A stretch of 8,773 nucleotides of DNA. Origin: Phycisphaerae bacterium. GTDB taxonomy: Bacteria > Planctomycetota > Phycisphaerae > UBA1845 > Fen-1342. This document shows, piece after piece, positions 6,823 to 8,773 of this stretch (position 1 is the first letter of the stretch; each line of letters starts with the position of its first letter). The stretch lies in the NCBI GenBank assembly GCA_026984555.1, contig JALSRY010000604.1, positions 1 to 8,773 of the forward strand, in the 5' to 3' direction. The notes beneath the pieces are model-generated. The model made no database searches and was not told where the DNA came from. It saw nothing but the letters and a program-made list of their open reading frames with translations. The position numbers were made by a program, and so were the translations under genes.

Positions 6823-7218
6823 GCGGGCGGCCCGTCGCCGGCTCCCGCGCGCGTGGGGCAGGACTTCGCCGGATGGTTGATCGACCAGTTGGGGAACGTG
6901 CATAAGCAACGACGGCGTCGAAACAAACATCCGCAAGGCTGGAGGTGCGCACCATCGGTGCAGGACAAGGAACGGCGCGCAGGCGGGAGCAGAAGTCCGC
7001 TCGGCGAGGCGGTGGGATCGAGCAAAGCCGGGCTGATCGCGGGTGTCAGTGGTTGTACGCGTGCGGGGCGTGCCCATGGCGCCAGCGGGTCGCGTGGTTA
7101 TAGGACATTTCGTGGCGGGTGGCGGCGGCCTGCGGCTGCGAACGGTGGTGGTTATGAATGCAAGTGGTGCGATTGGCCGATGGCATGGGCATACGTTTGA
7201 AGCTCGCTGCACAGACAC

Positions 7219-7225
7219 GGAAGGA
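7219..7225 (+). promoter_or_regulatory. Ribosome binding site of the stand-alone HDOD gene
   Basis: GGAAGGA lies six bases before the ATG at 7232. It decides the start against the GTG at 7043, which would add 63 residues of low-complexity, motif-free sequence before the HDOD domain. Confidence 0.7.
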
Positions 7226-7231
7226 TGCCCT

Positions 7232-8164
7232 ATGTCGTTTGCACCGCCTCCAGATGGTTCGACCGCTCCGCCGGCCGATTCCGCCAAGGCTCCGAGTGAG
7301 CAGTTGACGCCCGAACTGAAAAAGGCGATGTCGCGGGTGACGGAGATATCGTCGTTGCCCGAGGTCACCACGCGGATCGTCGAGGTCGTCGAGGATCCGA
7401 AATCCACCGCCCAGGACATGCACGATATTGTGAAGCATGATCCGGCATTGGCGGCCAAGATTCTGAAGGTGGTCAACTCGTCGTTTTACGGGCTGCCTTC
7501 CCAGATTGCGAGCTTGGACCGGGCGATCGTGATGCTCGGGCTCAGCGCGGTCAAGAACATCGCGTTGGCCGCGTCGTTGTCGCGTCTGTTTCGTCCGGGA
7601 GCGATTTCGCAACGTTTCGCCGCTCGCGACCTGTGGACGCATTGTATTTCGGTGGGCGTCTGCGCCCGGATGGTAGCCAAAGCGGGCTTCGGTCGAAGCG
7701 AAGAGGCGTTCGTCGCGGGGCTCGTCCACGATATGGGACTCCTGGTCGAGTTCCAGGTACTCTCGGACAAGCTGCGGGAAGTCGTCGAGCGGTGCGAGGC
7801 GACGCCCCAGGATTTCTGCGCCGCCGAGCGGGAGATCATCGGGGCGGACCACCAGGCATTCGGCGGTGCGTTGGCGACGAAGTGGAAGTTCCCGCCGGGG
7901 CTGCGGGCGGCGATCAGTTACCACCACAATCCGGGCAACCTCAAGCCGGAGCTGCTGCGGATCGTCACGGCGATCCAGCTCGCGGACACGATCTGTTGCC
8001 AGAATGAGCTGGGCTTTTTCCTCTCGGCCCAGACGCAGGAGATTACCGACTCGATGCTGGATATCGTCGGCGTCAACGAGGACAAGATTGCCGACCTGCT
8101 CGAGGAGCTTCCCGACCGGATCGAGGAAACGCAGCAAATCTTCGGACAAGACGACAACTCGTAG
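7232..8164 (+). CDS. Stand-alone HDOD domain protein
   Basis: A 310-residue cytoplasmic protein with a Pro/Ala-rich first 25 residues, then an HDOD domain (about 33-235) opening with EISSLPEVTTRIVEVV and containing IVKHDPALAAKILKVVNSSF-type core, MLGLSAVKNIALAASLSRLF-type helix, LVHDMGLLV (His166, Asp167; the lysine of HDxGK is Leu170), His207 in ADHQAFGGALATKW and YHH at 230-232. The last 75 residues are helical and charged, ending in QDDNS, with no further domain. HDOD proteins are generally thought to be signalling scaffolds, not enzymes. It has no receiver, so it cannot take phosphate from the kinases directly. It is transcribed divergently from the kinase operon, whose second gene also carries an HDOD domain, so shared control or interaction is plausible but unproven. 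Confidence 0.92.
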   Translation: MSFAPPPDGSTAPPADSAKAPSEQLTPELKKAMSRVTEISSLPEVTTRIVEVVEDPKSTAQDMHDIVKHDPALAAKILKVVNSSFYGLPSQIASLDRAIVMLGLSAVKNIALAASLSRLFRPGAISQRFAARDLWTHCISVGVCARMVAKAGFGRSEEAFVAGLVHDMGLLVEFQVLSDKLREVVERCEATPQDFCAAEREIIGADHQAFGGALATKWKFPPGLRAAISYHHNPGNLKPELLRIVTAIQLADTICCQNELGFFLSAQTQEITDSMLDIVGVNEDKIADLLEELPDRIEETQQIFGQDDNS

Positions 8165-8218
8165 CGATTCGGCGGCGAGCGGACCCACCGTTCGGATCGT
8201 CTTCGCCGGCGCGAGCAA

Positions 8219-8256
8219 AACCCCCGCGAACCGGGTCGAACCGGGTTGCGGGGGTT
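8219..8256. terminator. Bidirectional intrinsic terminator
   Basis: AACCCCCGC (8219-8227) pairs perfectly with GCGGGGGTT (8248-8256). The stem continues inward with a G-T pair, an A-T pair, one mismatch and CCGG with CCGG (8231-8234 with 8241-8244), closing on a six-base loop. The plus strand continues TTGTCGTTT; the minus-strand transcript would end in TTTT after the stem. It lies 54 bases after the HDOD stop and between convergent genes, so it can serve both the HDOD gene and the secretin gene. Confidence 0.8.
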
Positions 8257-8315
8257 GTCGTTTCGTGGGGGGTGGCGCGTCCGGCCGGTTGCCACGCGGT
8301 GGATATTCCGTGCGG

Positions 8316-8344
8316 GCACCGCGCGATCCACATCGCGCGTGTGC
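8316..8344. repeat. Strong inverted repeat downstream of the secretin gene
   Basis: CGCGCGAT (8320-8327) and ATCGCGCG (8332-8339) form a perfect eight-pair stem with a four-base loop. GCAC (8316-8319) with GTGC (8341-8344) extends it by four pairs after a one-base bulge. It lies 33 bases past the secretin stop on the minus strand. No T-run follows, so it may be a 3'-end stabilising hairpin or a protein site rather than a terminator. Confidence 0.5.
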
Positions 8345-8376
8345 GCGACGGCGCGGGCTCGATTCCCGTCCGTTGT

Positions 8377-8773
8377 CTAGCCGGGCTGGACCGCGCTGAG
8401 CGTCGGGAAGGCCTCTTCCTCGGCTTCCTTCTGGATCAGGATCTTGGCCTTGAGCAGGATGAGCAGCGTCTGCGTGTCCTTGACCTGGGTGGTGTTGGTG
8501 AAGGCGCGTTTGAGGATCGGGATCTTGCTGAGGATGGGCACACCGGCCTCGATCTCGACCTCGCCGACCTGCTTGAGGCCGCCCAGCAGTACCGTGCCGC
8601 CGTCGGGCACGGAAACGGTGGTACGGATGACGGTTTGCTCCTGGTCGGGCAGGAGGATGAAGATGCCGGGCGAATTACCGCTGGCCCGCTGCACCTCGAA
8701 CCGCTCGAAGGTGGGCTCGGTAGCCCGGTCCGTCCGCACGGTGATGGTGACGTACTTGCGGTCCGCGCTGATC
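8377..8773 (-). CDS. Secretin C-terminus (type II secretion / type IV pilus type), 5' end outside window
   Basis: The frame is open to the right edge and covers the last 131 residues. It starts with ISADRKYVTITVRT, the familiar SADrRYV motif of secretins, and then has VSVPDGGTVLLGGL, the GVPILSKIPILKRAF segment and TLLILLKAKILI, which match the end of the secretin barrel domain (Pfam Secretin). A Glu-rich tail follows (KEAEEEAFPTL), ending at a TAG at 8379-8377. Secretins form the outer-membrane channel of type II secretion, type IV pili and type III systems. The wording of the post-GGL region reminds me of planctomycete GspD-like proteins. Which system it belongs to cannot be told from this fragment. 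It converges on the HDOD gene and has no evident functional link to the signalling locus. Confidence 0.88.
   Translation of the reverse strand, partial: ISADRKYVTITVRTDRATEPTFERFEVQRASGNSPGIFILLPDQEQTVIRTTVSVPDGGTVLLGGLKQVGEVEIEAGVPILSKIPILKRAFTNTTQVKDTQTLLILLKAKILIQKEAEEEAFPTLSAVQPG

Larger units (their letters stand above)
6811..7231. promoter_or_regulatory. Divergent intergenic region of 421 bases
   Basis: This region separates the start of the kinase operon from the divergent HDOD gene and should hold both promoters. I see no strong sigma-70 pair on either strand. A weak minus-strand candidate (TTGTTT, 16 bases, TATGCA, within about 6899-6926) and a TATAGG at 7099-7104 on the plus strand are not convincing. 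A perfect 10-base palindrome GGTGCGCACC (6944-6953) overlaps a small hairpin, GCACC (6949-6953) with GGTGC (6957-6961), and could be an operator. The HDOD reading frame stays open back to a GTG at 7043, but this 63-codon extension shows no family motif and no good ribosome site. No tRNA, IS or CRISPR-like structure is seen. Confidence 0.45.

Noticed and set aside
6940..7075. Possible c-di-GMP-I (GEMM) riboswitch upstream of the HDOD gene
   Set aside because: GCAAAGCC at 7022-7029 and a loosely similar CAGGACAAGG upstream recall the conserved core, but the expected short GNRA-capped hairpin and the tetraloop receptor cannot be found. A covariance-model scan with RF01051 would settle it.
5719..7200. 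A 493-codon plus-strand open frame spanning the kinase sensor region and the intergenic region
   Set aside because: It is antisense to the PhnD-like domain, shows no family motif and has a low-complexity Arg/Gly/Pro composition.
7181..7200. Sigma-54-like promoter (TGGCAT...)
   Set aside because: The -24 element is partly matched, but no GC dinucleotide occurs at the required -12 position.
7043..7231. GTG start at 7043 giving a 373-residue HDOD protein
   Set aside because: The 63 extra residues carry no motif, and the ATG at 7232 has a GGAAGGA site at ideal spacing.

Overview
The window is GC-rich bacterial DNA with very high G/C at third codon positions. It reads as a two-component signalling locus with one unrelated structural gene at the right edge. 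That edge gene is a secretin C-terminus whose post-secretin tail (the GG-L-K-Q stretch, then IPILKRAF and a glutamate-rich FPTL end) resembles secretins I associate with Planctomycetota, and the divergent HDOD protein also looks planctomycete-like. I therefore suspect a planctomycete, possibly Phycisphaerae, but this is recollection of family sequences and no search was run.

Layout from left to right: a short leader (1-172) with no convincing gene; a small soluble histidine kinase on the plus strand (173-928); then a minus-strand block of four overlapping genes, transcribed right to left from 6810 to 1013. In transcription order the block is (1) a membrane histidine kinase with a PhnD-like binding domain, two PAS domains and HisKA/HATPase, (2) a receiver-HDOD response regulator, (3) a receiver fused to a degenerate HD-GYP domain, and (4) a receiver with an acidic helical tail. 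The overlaps are 29, 4 and 4 bases, so this is almost certainly one operon. A 421-base divergent intergenic region (6811-7231) follows, then a stand-alone HDOD protein on the plus strand (7232-8164), a bidirectional terminator (8219-8256), a second strong hairpin (8316-8344), and the convergent secretin fragment (8377-8773, running off the window).

Proposed logic: the membrane kinase senses a small ligand outside the membrane through its PhnD-like domain and passes phosphate to up to three receivers, none with a DNA-binding domain. Their outputs are HDOD, a metal-ligand-less HD-GYP relative and a bare tail, so the output is probably protein-protein or second-messenger signalling rather than direct transcription control. 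The soluble kinase converging on the operon and the divergent HDOD protein may belong to the same circuit.

The two points most worth a second look are an in-frame amber codon (6259-6261) in the sensor domain of the membrane kinase, whose reading frame is otherwise open for about 940 codons, and the loss of nearly all catalytic and metal-binding residues in the HD-GYP-like response regulator.
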